This document shows positions 24,701-32,507 of a stretch of 64,000 bases of DNA, in pieces. The notes below the pieces were generated by a model, which had not been told where the DNA came from, did no database searches, and worked only from the letters and a program-made list of their open reading frames with translations. The position numbers and the translations under genes were made by a program. The DNA comes from Mesorhizobium ciceri biovar biserrulae WSM1271. GTDB taxonomy: Bacteria > Pseudomonadota > Alphaproteobacteria > Rhizobiales > Rhizobiaceae. The DNA lies in contig NC_014923.1 in assembly GCF_000185905.1 (NCBI RefSeq), positions 930,001-994,000 of the forward strand. The letters are read 5' to 3'. The stretch's first letter is position 1. The number at the start of each line of letters is the position of its first letter.

Positions 24701-27700
24701 GCGCTTCATTGATCGGCCTGAGCGGCGCCGGCGTGGTCAATTTCACCGGCAAGACCGATCTCGACGTCAGCTACAGAGGGTTCGATATTGGTGGGCCGCT
24801 GGTCGGCACCATAAACATCGCCAATGTCGCCGGATCCACCCTGAACATCGATGGCGCCGAGATCGGTATCGCATTGACGACCTCGAGCGGGACCGTCAAC
24901 GTTGGCGGGAATGGCGGCAGCGCCAGCATCGGCGCGACGACAAGCACCACTGGTTCAGCGATCACGCTCGCCGGCGGCAATGATCTTGTCCACGCCACAC
25001 TGAACTACACCGGCTCGATCAACGTCGGCGCGGGCAGCGTCTTGCAAGTCGGCGGCGGCGACTGGAGCGAGCTCAACATGAGCGGTTCGGTCGTTTCGAC
25101 CTCGGCAGTAGCGCTGCCGGGGACAGCGGTCTTCACCTTCAGCGGCAATGCCGAGGGCGTGTACAATATTTCGAGCACGATCAATCATACCGGCAGCGCC
25201 GTCGGCGTCTTGTTCGACGGATCGTCCGAGGGAACGGCCACCTTCTCCGGCACCTCGAAGATATTCGACACCAGCAGCGGCACCAACGGCGCCATCGTCA
25301 AGCTCCCCAGCATCGGTCCGACCCAGGGCACGGGCACACTGGCCTTCACCAATGGCGGCCTCGTCATCACCACCTCGAGCGGCGCCGGCTTCACCGCCAG
25401 CACCTTCGCCGCCGGCACGGTCAGCGTCAGCGGCGCCGGCAACACCATCACCACCGGCACGGGCACCGCGCTCGATCTCGACAGCGCGACGGTCGGCGCA
25501 GGCGGCATCACCTTCGATTCGATTTCGAGCAACGGCGCCGCGACCGGGGTGTCGCTCAACAATGTCGGCGGCGGCGCCATCGACCTCGGCGCGGTCAACC
25601 TGCAGAACATCACCTCGCGCGGCGTCGACATTTCCGGCACGCTCGGTTCGGCGCTGAGCTTCGACAGCCTGAACATCGGGATCGCGGCCAGCGCCACCAA
25701 CGCCGTCGGCCTCGACCTCAACGGTGCGGCGCTCGGCACGAGCACCATCACGGCGGACGATTTTGATGTCGATGGAGGCAACTCCACAGGGTCGATCGGC
25801 ATCGACATGGCCGGCACGACCGGCACCGGCACGATCCAGCTCGGTGACCTCCTCAACAACAATCCTGGCCCGGCTGGCCAGACGTCGACCATCACCAAGG
25901 TCGCCCAGGGCGTCCAGTTCTCCAGCGCCACCAACGCCAGGCTGGTGTTCGGCGACGGCGGCAGCCCGGCCGAATCGAAGATCGAGACCTTCGGCAACGG
26001 CCAGGTCATCCACGCCACCGACACGCTGCCGACCAATGGCGACTACAATTTCAACGACGTCAATTTCAGCGGCGACACGTCGAACCTGTCTTCGTACAAG
26101 GTCTACTATGTCACCGCCGATGCCACCGCCCTTGGCGACGGCAGCCTGCTCAATCCAGGCACCTATGCCAACGCCCAGGCATCTACCGCCAATGTCATTG
26201 TGCTCATCGACAAGAACGTCGACGGCAGCCAGGCGACGATTGACCTCGGCGGTACGTCGTTCCAACTCGATGACGGGCAGGTACTGCTCGCCTTCAAGAG
26301 CGACGACGCGGCCGTCGATGTCTCGCAGCTTGGCGTCGATACCAGCGCCGGCGCTTCGGCTGCGTTCCATTTCACCACCGTGCAAAACTCGCCGATCATC
26401 GCGGCACCGGCGGGCATCGACACGCTACGGCCGATCCTGCAGAGCAACACAGCCGGCTCGGTGGTCGATCTGGCGACATCAGGCTCGGGCGTCGTCACCG
26501 GCGGCCTCCAGAACCTCATCATCCGCAACACAGGCACCGGCACTGGTGTCGCCGTCAACGCGACGTCCGCCTCCAGTTTCTTCCTCCGCAACAACGACAT
26601 CGCGGCCGGCGGCAGGGCGCTCGATTTCTCCACATCAGCTGCGCCGGCCAACACGCTTCTGCTTTCGATCGACGGCAATACGCTGAAATCGACGGGATCG
26701 GCGCTGGCCGCGTCCTTTGCCGGCCAGAACATCAGCGCGACGGACAACTCGGTCGAGATCCAGTCCTTTGCCGACAACACTGTGCTCGGCGGCACTGGCG
26801 GCGGCATCGCCTTCAACAATGTCCGCTTCGACTCCAACGGCGCCGGCGGCACTGTCAGCGCCGGAACGATCGGTGTTGGCTCACCAGGCCCAGGGCGCGT
26901 CCAGGGCGACGGCCTCAGCTTCACCAACACCAGCGGCACCCTCGATCTCGGCGCGTTCAGCGTCTTCAACAATGGCGGCACCGGCGTCCTCGCCAACACC
27001 AAGACCACCAATTTCACGCTGAACAGCAGCAGCGGCGGCGTCTTCACGGGGAATGGCGCGGCGTTCGATCTCGATCCGCTGACCGTCAATATGGTGGTGA
27101 CCAGCATCAGTTCAGGCGGCAGCAGCGGCGGCATCATTTTCGACGGCGTCGCCGGTACCTTCACCGTCACCGGCAACACGAGCGTTGCCGCGGCGACGAC
27201 TGCCGGCATTATGGCGATCAACGCCGGCAACACCGGCGTCTTCACCTTCAACACGGTGACACTGAACAGCGCCGTCACGGCGGGCGGCGGCATTCAGGTG
27301 GCGAGCGGTACGCTCAACATCACCGGCCTCGCCAACATTGACACGACCACCGGCGTCGGCGTCTCGCAAACCGGCGGCACGGTCAGCTTCACCGGCGGCG
27401 TGACCATCGACACCGCCAGCGGCACCGGCATTGTTGGAACCGGCGGCACGATGGGCATCACAGCTACCGCTGCCGCAGAAACGGTGAGGGCGACCACCGG
27501 CCAGGCGATCAATCTCTCTGGCGTCGCCGCCAGCATCGCGCTCGATTCGACCAATTCGGTCGGCGGCGCCAACAATGTCAGGCTGACCAACGTCAGCGGC
27601 ACGGTCGACCTCGGTTCCGGCGCGCTGAGCGGTGCAACGGGTACGGCGTTCCTGGTTTCGGGCGGTTCGGCCAATATCGATTACAATGGCACCATTACCC

Positions 27701-29454
27701 ACACCGCCAACGCTACCGCGATCGACGTCCAGAACCACACCGGCACCGCCGGCGGCGGCAGCACGATCTCGTTCGACGGCGCCATAACATCGAATAGCTT
27801 TAGCGACGGCATCAACCTGGTGGCCAATGGCGGCACCAACGGCACGACGATCAGCTTCACCAACAAGCTGGCGATCGATACCTCAACCAGCGACACCACC
27901 GGCTTCAGCGCGACGAGCGGCGGCACGGTCAGCGCCACCGGCACCGGCAGCGTCATCAGTTCGGGCACCGCCACGGCGCTCGATGTCGAGAACACGAATA
28001 TCGGTTCGGGCAACCTGATCTTCCAGAAGATAACCTCCAATGGCGGCAGCGCCAATGGCATCATCCTGGTCAACACCGGCACGGCGGCCGGCAATGGCGG
28101 CTTGCATGTGACCGGGACAGGCTCGGCCGCGTCGGGCGGCACCATTGCCAACAAGACAGGTGCCGACGGCAGCACCACACAGGGCACCGGCATCTACCTC
28201 AGCAATACGAAGGATGTGCAGCTCAATGGTCTGCAGCTGAACGATTTCGACAACTTTGGTATCCGCGGGTTCGAGGTGAACGGCTTCACGCTCGCCAACA
28301 GCACGGTGAACGCAGCCTCCGGCGTGAACGGCACCAGCGCCGCGGCCGACGAAGGCTCGATCAGCTTCCGCGCCGCCGACGCCGCCCATAACGGCCTGAC
28401 CGGCACCGTCGCCATCACCAATTCGGTGATCGCGAACGGCCTTGAGGACAATTTCAACGTCTTCAACAACAGCGGCACGTTGAACATCACTGTTTCGGGC
28501 TCGACCTTCCGCGACACCTCCGTGGGACCGCCAGGCAATGTCGGCCTGCTGCTGCAGGCCGACGGCACCGCCAACATCACCGGCCTTGTCACGAACTCGT
28601 CGTTCCTGCGCAATTTCGCGAGAGGTATCCAGCTCATCAACAACGGCTCGGGCAACATCGATTTCGATGTCGGCCAGGCCGGCGTCGCCGGCAGCGGCGG
28701 CACCTTCACCGACAATTTCGTTGGCGTGGACATGGATCAGAACGGCGCCGGCACCTATAATTTCAATGTGCTGAACGCGACCTTCACCACGGCGAACTAT
28801 GCGACTCTGTTTGGTGCCGGCGGCGCGGGCTCGCAGATCAACGTCAACCGCGGCGGTGCCGCATCGCCGGTCGTGCGTGGCCTGTTCACGGGCAACATCC
28901 TCAACAACAACATCAACAACGCGGATTCCGGCACCGGACCAGGTATCAGTGTCTCCGTCAACGGGACCGCCACCGGCAGCAACACGGTGACCGTCAAGCT
29001 CGACGGCAACACTGTCACGCACGTCGCGAACTATGGCATCCTGGTCGCGAACGGCGACGGCAATGGGATCGTCAATGCCACCATCACCAACAACACCGTC
29101 AGCACGACGACCGCAGCCGCGCTCGAGGCGATCCGCGTCAATGGCGGGATAACCTCGAGCCAGGCTGGTGCCTCCGGCACGCCCGACAATGGCACGCTGA
29201 CTTTTGATATCCATGGAAATACGCTGAGCGTCGATCCGTCAGCTGGCGTCACCGATATCCGCGTGCGGCAGCGGTTCAATGTGATCGACAAGATCGAAGG
29301 CTATGCCGGCAGCGCCACCGACGACACGGCGGTTCAGGCCTATCTCGCCAGTCTCAACAGCCATTCGGGTGGCGGTGCCGCGACAGTGGCCGCCGACCAC
29401 AACAACACCGGCTTCGGGACCATTGTTGGGGTTACGGAGCCGCCCCTGCCATAA
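18706..29454 (+). CDS. Giant surface protein: N-terminal inverse-autotransporter-type barrel plus beta-helix passenger
   Basis: About 3,582 residues from ATG 18706 (AAGGA upstream); ATG 18742 is an alternative. A long signal region (RRSRIARHLWKTTALTTLAL, cleavage near MAAYG-DP) leads to residues about 61-288, which resemble the IAT_beta barrel of intimin/invasin proteins: repeated amphipathic strands with LFLDVRAKHDF, GLGIRRIVNPDLMIGGYAYL and AAWGIEGEIGAQVP. The rest is Gly/Thr/Asn/Ser-rich with short strand repeats (GTGTGF, NGGLDITT, TNTG), typical of a right-handed parallel beta-helix, and no C-terminal barrel. By family knowledge an N-terminal barrel would anchor the protein in the outer membrane and export the C-terminal part. 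Four related cap-like modules recur at about residues 355, 784, 1539 and 2445. A role in adhesion is likely but unproven. Confidence 0.82.
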   Translation: MGTTETPRQVGEMVARGEDFRVHAGYRRSRIARHLWKTTALTTLALGLSGMAAYGDPNGLWQPQIRAIIGADNNGGNGALEGFIPLKQTAESVLFLDVRAKHDFKDGSGQDVGLGIRRIVNPDLMIGGYAYLNLENYNSTQFTAATLGAEAITPHFDAHVNVYLPIKGDSTDHSTSSTLSMVSNQLIEQISVLDHRDYAAWGIEGEIGAQVPVNLPDKHSLRLDIGGYHFEDPHGDDGSVTGAKAGFEYTIGDVFGSNTELVFAGEVRNDNRDDTQFAGSVRLNIPFNPGSGSDHAANGADSGPEPVYPVSEGLRKRVNERVRGDIGVRVQSQTLTGGTTTRVAINAATNAAFGKFYYADGGLAGAGTLADPTTLDDAVTKSGANGFVVALGGNGNLTTGGVTLANGQTVIGGGESVTARLFGGGTSTFNLGGSDGTIQGTNVANPVFTLGNGNTLSGITITGGGDGIFGNNITGATLTNVTVTGAGGNGADFTGSSTGITGSNFTATGNGLDGLHIDGDGTYNFTGTTLLQGNLDDGLDITGKGTYTFATVNAQDNTDRGITVQGTSTGGTFTTTGGTVSGNGGTAVFIDPITAHVVLDSISQSGGTSGVVLENVAGSFTVNGATTISNTTGPAIAISDSPATIRFGDISITNPGADGISFAGVNAAVVAGNIVISGLGVGTGLDFSGSKTNFTAQSLSITGTGAAGSIGIDLTSPSVGGAVIIITDGGVITNVGTGVRLGIAGTPGATANAEFTFGGNSSSISGITASLDARGLNEGSGHYAFGTTAFTGPQLYDLRNYIFVAAGASGGGTSITDLASIEYADSITASDAIIVLVNRGTIDDATGFSLSDGQELASFGNDRAFSLGGVPLNVTGTNIHHDESISDSAGAATLTSSGGGNVVTLGNGNTLLDFNISGGSGSAIYGLGINGLTVQGVTASNVGSGLYLNGVTGTVSVDDLTVQTASQTGIVLVDSSATVDFTGNTKITSAASVGLFANNFDGIATFDDLDISGGGRGVAIWSGSSGTLTFAAASSITNTDDVAFNINGAVPNVTYNGTIDQANAANAVRIIGQTGGTATFGGKITASTGSANAIDLSANTGGTVKFNGGLDLTTTTGTGFDATGGGTITVAAAGTEQITTGTGRAINLDGITIGTGGMAFDSITTGVATATALNFNAVSGGQFLGGNVTVGGTAAGINGLAINASSSTFTITNLVTTNVAGTDVSLTNNTGSITILGGTITNSGAGDGVVVSGGGAIVGVAANVSSSATAPGAAVKVDGTTGGSVTFSGTITSTGTGNLFAIGSTLPPVGGAISFTGPTLSATGGGGALVSSLGGTATLNVTAPLSITNATGTGLSVTNVASTASASFGEVTVTTPGGTGIFIADNGTVTFGTTQVTLGAASTAGIEFLDINEHISFGTTTIDEVGANQTGIDFSGSSSGSSTRADFGLTTITGTGSLTSRGIDLSSTTGNKTITFLRGSSISNVGVGVELSSSGATATSANANFTFGDGTSADGLQSSISAAAGGYTVNTIGLDPTLGNYDFDDVNFTGAAHLASAVGGTIMISQGGGIVHANTDGLSADVTTYTVAEADAMTGTLNFAFVGTVDLSGTPFTLDSGQSIIGFGNGASILTSGTVQPVNVQGNLGATGGNVTGDEGVVKSTGSDTLHLLGNNQVRDTAFDFSGGSGSVFLVDGSAAGFVNTGGIFIEGVTVSNVAVGQTAFKVVGLDTNLSIADNNVNVAGTLLDANGGSGDITVTRGSLPNSGPAGTLTGGGINLQNLTGTVTIGDGTLTNTGANTAFNVGSTTAGSGGSAIISYAGTINSNGTGAAVSIQSMTGGSVTLSGNLTDTNAAAGGNIVIAGNDSAAITFSGTSKVISSGATDAVSLGLVGNFPAGTPAPNTNSAINFTNGGLDITTTTGTGFIAFGDFTTGAVTVTGTGNEINSGADGLILFGANVGAGGVAFDSVSAVSTSAGAGVLLGGINLGGDVNIGGLRDTGYIGASLIGLSGAGVVNFTGKTDLDVSYRGFDIGGPLVGTINIANVAGSTLNIDGAEIGIALTTSSGTVNVGGNGGSASIGATTSTTGSAITLAGGNDLVHATLNYTGSINVGAGSVLQVGGGDWSELNMSGSVVSTSAVALPGTAVFTFSGNAEGVYNISSTINHTGSAVGVLFDGSSEGTATFSGTSKIFDTSSGTNGAIVKLPSIGPTQGTGTLAFTNGGLVITTSSGAGFTASTFAAGTVSVSGAGNTITTGTGTALDLDSATVGAGGITFDSISSNGAATGVSLNNVGGGAIDLGAVNLQNITSRGVDISGTLGSALSFDSLNIGIAASATNAVGLDLNGAALGTSTITADDFDVDGGNSTGSIGIDMAGTTGTGTIQLGDLLNNNPGPAGQTSTITKVAQGVQFSSATNARLVFGDGGSPAESKIETFGNGQVIHATDTLPTNGDYNFNDVNFSGDTSNLSSYKVYYVTADATALGDGSLLNPGTYANAQASTANVIVLIDKNVDGSQATIDLGGTSFQLDDGQVLLAFKSDDAAVDVSQLGVDTSAGASAAFHFTTVQNSPIIAAPAGIDTLRPILQSNTAGSVVDLATSGSGVVTGGLQNLIIRNTGTGTGVAVNATSASSFFLRNNDIAAGGRALDFSTSAAPANTLLLSIDGNTLKSTGSALAASFAGQNISATDNSVEIQSFADNTVLGGTGGGIAFNNVRFDSNGAGGTVSAGTIGVGSPGPGRVQGDGLSFTNTSGTLDLGAFSVFNNGGTGVLANTKTTNFTLNSSSGGVFTGNGAAFDLDPLTVNMVVTSISSGGSSGGIIFDGVAGTFTVTGNTSVAAATTAGIMAINAGNTGVFTFNTVTLNSAVTAGGGIQVASGTLNITGLANIDTTTGVGVSQTGGTVSFTGGVTIDTASGTGIVGTGGTMGITATAAAETVRATTGQAINLSGVAASIALDSTNSVGGANNVRLTNVSGTVDLGSGALSGATGTAFLVSGGSANIDYNGTITHTANATAIDVQNHTGTAGGGSTISFDGAITSNSFSDGINLVANGGTNGTTISFTNKLAIDTSTSDTTGFSATSGGTVSATGTGSVISSGTATALDVENTNIGSGNLIFQKITSNGGSANGIILVNTGTAAGNGGLHVTGTGSAASGGTIANKTGADGSTTQGTGIYLSNTKDVQLNGLQLNDFDNFGIRGFEVNGFTLANSTVNAASGVNGTSAAADEGSISFRAADAAHNGLTGTVAITNSVIANGLEDNFNVFNNSGTLNITVSGSTFRDTSVGPPGNVGLLLQADGTANITGLVTNSSFLRNFARGIQLINNGSGNIDFDVGQAGVAGSGGTFTDNFVGVDMDQNGAGTYNFNVLNATFTTANYATLFGAGGAGSQINVNRGGAASPVVRGLFTGNILNNNINNADSGTGPGISVSVNGTATGSNTVTVKLDGNTVTHVANYGILVANGDGNGIVNATITNNTVSTTTAAALEAIRVNGGITSSQAGASGTPDNGTLTFDIHGNTLSVDPSAGVTDIRVRQRFNVIDKIEGYAGSATDDTAVQAYLASLNSHSGGGAATVAADHNNTGFGTIVGVTEPPLP

Positions 29455-29593
29455 GCGGGCGTTGCGCGCGTTGGCGCTTGAATAAATTACAAAATGTATT
29501 GGCCGAGCAGATTGCTTTGTGCCGGTGGGTGATCTAACGTAACGTCATGTAGAGATTGGCTTTTTACTACAAATTGAACGTTTGGGGGTGTAT

Positions 29594-30100
29594 ATGGCCG
29601 AGCCGTATCTCTCGGAAATCAAGTTGATTTCTTTCAACTTCCCTCCCCAAGGTTGGGCGTTCTGCGACGGACAGCTCCTGCCGATCAACCAGAACCAGGC
29701 ATTGTTTGCTCTGCTGGGCACGACCTATGGCGGCAATGGGCAAACGAATTTTGCATTGCCCGACCTGCGTGGGCGCGTTCCGACGCACACCGGTGGCCAA
29801 GGTCATCTTCTCGGCGAACGGGGCGGCGAGCAGGCGCATACGCTCACACTTTTGGAGATCCCCCAGCATTTTCACAGCGCCAGCGCGACATCGGCTTCCG
29901 GCGATCTCTTCGTCGCCACCGGCAATGTGCTTGCGGCATCGCCCGCTCAGCTTTACGCGCCGGGAACGTCCAATCTGACTGCGCTGACACCGAGCAGCGT
30001 CACCGCGATGGGCGGCAGTCAGCCACACGACAACATGCAGCCCTATCTGGTGCTGAATTTTTGCATTGCTCTGGTAGGCATCTTCCCGTCGCGGAATTGA
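29594..30100 (+). CDS. Phage-collar-domain (Mdp/MdpB-like) protein 1
   Basis: 168 residues. The phage Tail Collar domain is clear: FNFPPQGWAFCDGQLLPI, NQALFALLGTTYGGNG, ALPDLRGRVPTHTG, then QHFHSASATSA and QPHDNMQPYLVLNFCIALVG at the end. Homologues called microcystin-dependent proteins occur outside phages, often in tandem sets. ATG 29594 follows a G-rich site (GGGGG); the frame opens at a TTG 12 bases earlier. It is the first of three paralogues spaced 9-13 bp apart, so one transcript is likely. It has no signal peptide, so the route to the surface, if any, is unknown. Confidence 0.86.
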   Translation: MAEPYLSEIKLISFNFPPQGWAFCDGQLLPINQNQALFALLGTTYGGNGQTNFALPDLRGRVPTHTGGQGHLLGERGGEQAHTLTLLEIPQHFHSASATSASGDLFVATGNVLAASPAQLYAPGTSNLTALTPSSVTAMGGSQPHDNMQPYLVLNFCIALVGIFPSRN

Positions 30101-30113
30101 AGGACGCGCAGCC

Positions 30114-30614
30114 ATGACAGTTTACATCGGCGAGATTCGCATGTTCGCGGGAAACTTCGCGCCCGCCGGCTGGATGTTCTGTCAGGGCCAGACGATACCC
30201 ATTTCCGAAAATGATGCCCTGTTCCAGTTGATCGGCACCACCTATGGCGGCGACGGTGAGGAGACATTCAAACTGCCGAACCTGGCCAGCCGCGTGCCGC
30301 TCCATCAGGGGACCGGATTTATCATCGGGCAAACCGGCGGCGTCGAGGACGTGACGCTGAGCATACAGCAAATGACCGGCCACACGCACGCGATGCTGGC
30401 AACGACCAGCGTCTCCAGCCAGACGAGCCCCGCCAACAATGTCGTGGCCCAGTCTTCCACGGGCAAGCTCTATGTCGAGGACACGCCCACGGCGAACCTC
30501 GCCAATCCCGTGGTCGGCATGACTGGCGGTGGCTGGCCCCACACCAACCTGCAGCCTTATCTCTGCGTCAATTTCATCATCTCGCTGTTCGGCGTTTTCC
30601 CGACCCCAACATAG
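30114..30614 (+). CDS. Phage-collar-domain (Mdp/MdpB-like) protein 2
   Basis: 166 residues. It is paralogous to the genes on both sides: IRMFAGNFAPAGWMFCQGQT, NDALFQLIGTTYGGDGEETF, KLPNLASRVPLHQG, VTLSIQQMTGHTHAM and NLQPYLCVNFIISLFGVFP. Compared with its neighbours it has Gln for Asp in the C-x-GQ motif and lacks the GRVP Gly-Arg pair (ASRVP), so the three are not interchangeable copies. No signal peptide or membrane segment is visible. It probably assembles with the other two collar proteins (inference). Confidence 0.86.
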   Translation: MTVYIGEIRMFAGNFAPAGWMFCQGQTIPISENDALFQLIGTTYGGDGEETFKLPNLASRVPLHQGTGFIIGQTGGVEDVTLSIQQMTGHTHAMLATTSVSSQTSPANNVVAQSSTGKLYVEDTPTANLANPVVGMTGGGWPHTNLQPYLCVNFIISLFGVFPTPT

Positions 30615-30623
30615 GACAGGACC

Positions 30624-31148
30624 ATGTCGGACCAATTCGTAGCAGAAATCCGAATTTTCCCGCTCAACTTCGCGCCCGTGGGCTGGGCGGTCTGCGACGG
30701 CCAGATCCTGCCGATTTCGCAAAACACGGCCTTGTTCTCGCTGCTGGGTACGACCTATGGCGGCGACGGCAAGTCGACCTTCGCCTTGCCGGACATGCAA
30801 GGCAGTGTGCCGATGCAGCCCGGCCAAGGTCCAGGATTGAGCTTTTATGATCTCGGGCAGTTCGGCGGCTCGGACACGGTCACCTTGCTCGAATCGGAAA
30901 TGCCGATGCACAACCACAGCATCCGCGCCGTAACCGACCCCGCCGACCTCCAGATCCCGACGCCGACGCGGGCGATCGCCAGGTCGACCAACGCCAACGC
31001 CTACAAGAACACGACCGTCAACATGGTGCCGATGGCGGCCAACATGCTGGCTCCGGCGGGTGGCGGCCTGCCGCACAACAACCGGATGCCCTACCTCACA
31101 CTAACCTTCTGCATCGCGCTGCAAGGCATTTTCCCACCAAGAGGCTGA
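30624..31148 (+). CDS. Phage-collar-domain (Mdp/MdpB-like) protein 3
   Basis: 174 residues, the third member of the tandem: IRIFPLNFAPVGWAVCDGQI, NTALFSLLGTTYGGDGKSTF, ALPDMQGSVPMQPG, LLESEMPMHNHSIRAV, and a C-terminus NRMPYLTLTFCIALQGIFPP. It has a longer central loop than the others. AGGACAGGACC before ATG 30624 gives a good ribosome-binding site. It is followed 27 bp later by the propeller protein, which continues the likely operon. Phage collar domains normally form trimeric fibre structures; here the rest of a phage tail is absent. Confidence 0.86.
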   Translation: MSDQFVAEIRIFPLNFAPVGWAVCDGQILPISQNTALFSLLGTTYGGDGKSTFALPDMQGSVPMQPGQGPGLSFYDLGQFGGSDTVTLLESEMPMHNHSIRAVTDPADLQIPTPTRAIARSTNANAYKNTTVNMVPMAANMLAPAGGGLPHNNRMPYLTLTFCIALQGIFPPRG

Positions 31149-31175
31149 CCGAGCCAACAGGGCAGGACCGATATC

Positions 31176-32489
31176 ATGGCCAAGAACGCAGAACCGAAGT
31201 CGAAGGCCCCCGCGGCGAAGACGCCGGCGCGGAAAGCGCCCGCCAGAGCCAGGGCCCGCCCGGCGCCGTCCAGCCCCCCACCCATTTACCAGCACAAGCC
31301 GGCCGGCGCTTCGTTCTTCGAACTGTCGCGGCTGATGGTGGTGGGGATCGATTCCGCCAAGGGGCAGTTGATCCAGAAGGCGCAGCTTTCGCCGAACGGG
31401 CCATGGCCTTCGGCCTGGTCGTTCATCGCGCCCGGCGCCTGGGTGATCATGACGGCGGGCCTCACCAAGGACGGTCGCGTCGCCGTGGTCGCGCAAGCCT
31501 CGGGCACCACCAACCTGTCCTTCATCACCGAAGACCCCAACCAGATCGGTCCGATCGACAAATGGACCGCGCCGATGAGCATTGGCACACCGCCCGGTGC
31601 CACCTCCTATCAGAAACTGACGATGGCGCGCGATGCCGATGGCCGCGTCGAAATCTTCCTCACCGACAATCTGGGCCGCATCTGGTGGATCTACCAGAAC
31701 CCGGATGTGATTGTTCAAGTGCAGAAAACCATCACGCCGCCCGGCACGACGACGCCGATCGTCGTCACCGTCGAGGTGCCGGCGCCGCCGGCCAAACCGT
31801 GGAGCGACTGGATCCAGATCCCCGGCGGGCTGGTGACGGTTTCGGCGATACGCCAGGGTGACGGCCGCATCGCGCTGTTCGGCATCAATTCGAACCTGCA
31901 TCTCTATCGCTGCCAGCAGGCGAAGGCGCGGGCCTTGAAGGCCGCCGACTGGACGGGTTGGGTGCAGATCGACACGACCCAGACAGGCGGCTTCATCGAG
32001 ATGGCGCCGGTGATCGGCCCGCTCGGCGCCACCAATCTCTTCGCCCTGACCCAGAGCGGCCAGGTGCTGCATACGCGCCAGATGCCCGCCGGATCGGATA
32101 CGTGGACGCAGTGGGCGACACCTGGCTACTCCAGGGCGTCCAACCTGGCGCTTGCCGCCGGCATCCAGGGCGACGGCGATATCGTGCTGGTCGCCGCCGA
32201 CCAGCATTTCCTCCAATTCAACGCGCAATGGGATGCCTACACCCAGAACTGGTCGGGATGGCGCGATTTCGGCGCGTCCCTTCGCTCGACGCGCCTGACG
32301 CTCAACTACAATGCCGATGGCCGGCTTGCTCTGTTCAGCCTGGCGCGCATGCCGGACGGCACCAACGGGCTGTGGACGCTCAACCAGATGGGCATCGACA
32401 GTTCCGAATGGGAGTACAACTGGACGTCGCTGACCGACAACAATCTCAAGCAGATCGTCGTCGTGCGCGACCTGACGCCACCGGTCTGA
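31176..32489 (+). CDS. PLL-lectin-like beta-propeller protein with basic Ala/Lys/Pro-rich N-terminus
   Basis: 437 residues. Residues about 2-35 are a Lys/Arg/Ala/Pro-rich low-complexity tail. The remainder shows about five to six repeats of a pattern with a W-x-x-W pair (WSDWIQI, DWTGWVQI, NWSGWRDF) and a DGR-[IV]-x-[IL]-F strand (GDGRIALFGINSN, ADGRVEIFLTDN, ADGRLALFSLAR) ending in a Q-containing strand. This matches the PLL/tectonin-like propeller lectins, which bind glycans. No signal peptide is visible. Linkage to three collar proteins suggests a shared extracellular or virion-like structure, but the role is inferred. Confidence 0.6.
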   Translation: MAKNAEPKSKAPAAKTPARKAPARARARPAPSSPPPIYQHKPAGASFFELSRLMVVGIDSAKGQLIQKAQLSPNGPWPSAWSFIAPGAWVIMTAGLTKDGRVAVVAQASGTTNLSFITEDPNQIGPIDKWTAPMSIGTPPGATSYQKLTMARDADGRVEIFLTDNLGRIWWIYQNPDVIVQVQKTITPPGTTTPIVVTVEVPAPPAKPWSDWIQIPGGLVTVSAIRQGDGRIALFGINSNLHLYRCQQAKARALKAADWTGWVQIDTTQTGGFIEMAPVIGPLGATNLFALTQSGQVLHTRQMPAGSDTWTQWATPGYSRASNLALAAGIQGDGDIVLVAADQHFLQFNAQWDAYTQNWSGWRDFGASLRSTRLTLNYNADGRLALFSLARMPDGTNGLWTLNQMGIDSSEWEYNWTSLTDNNLKQIVVVRDLTPPV

Positions 32490-32507
32490 CGGTTGATTTC
32501 CGGCAGC

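Noticed and set aside
18885..28774. Many long frames on both strands inside the giant gene
   Set aside because: They are low-complexity products of its repetitive GC-rich codons; the main frame has signal peptide, barrel and continuous repeat structure.
18706..29454. CRISPR array or DNA tandem repeat in the repetitive region
   Set aside because: The repetition is at protein level with diverged codons and no regular spacer length or identical direct repeats.
29594..31148. Prophage or tailocin
   Set aside because: Only collar-domain proteins are phage-like; there is no tube, sheath, baseplate, capsid, terminase, integrase or lysis gene nearby.
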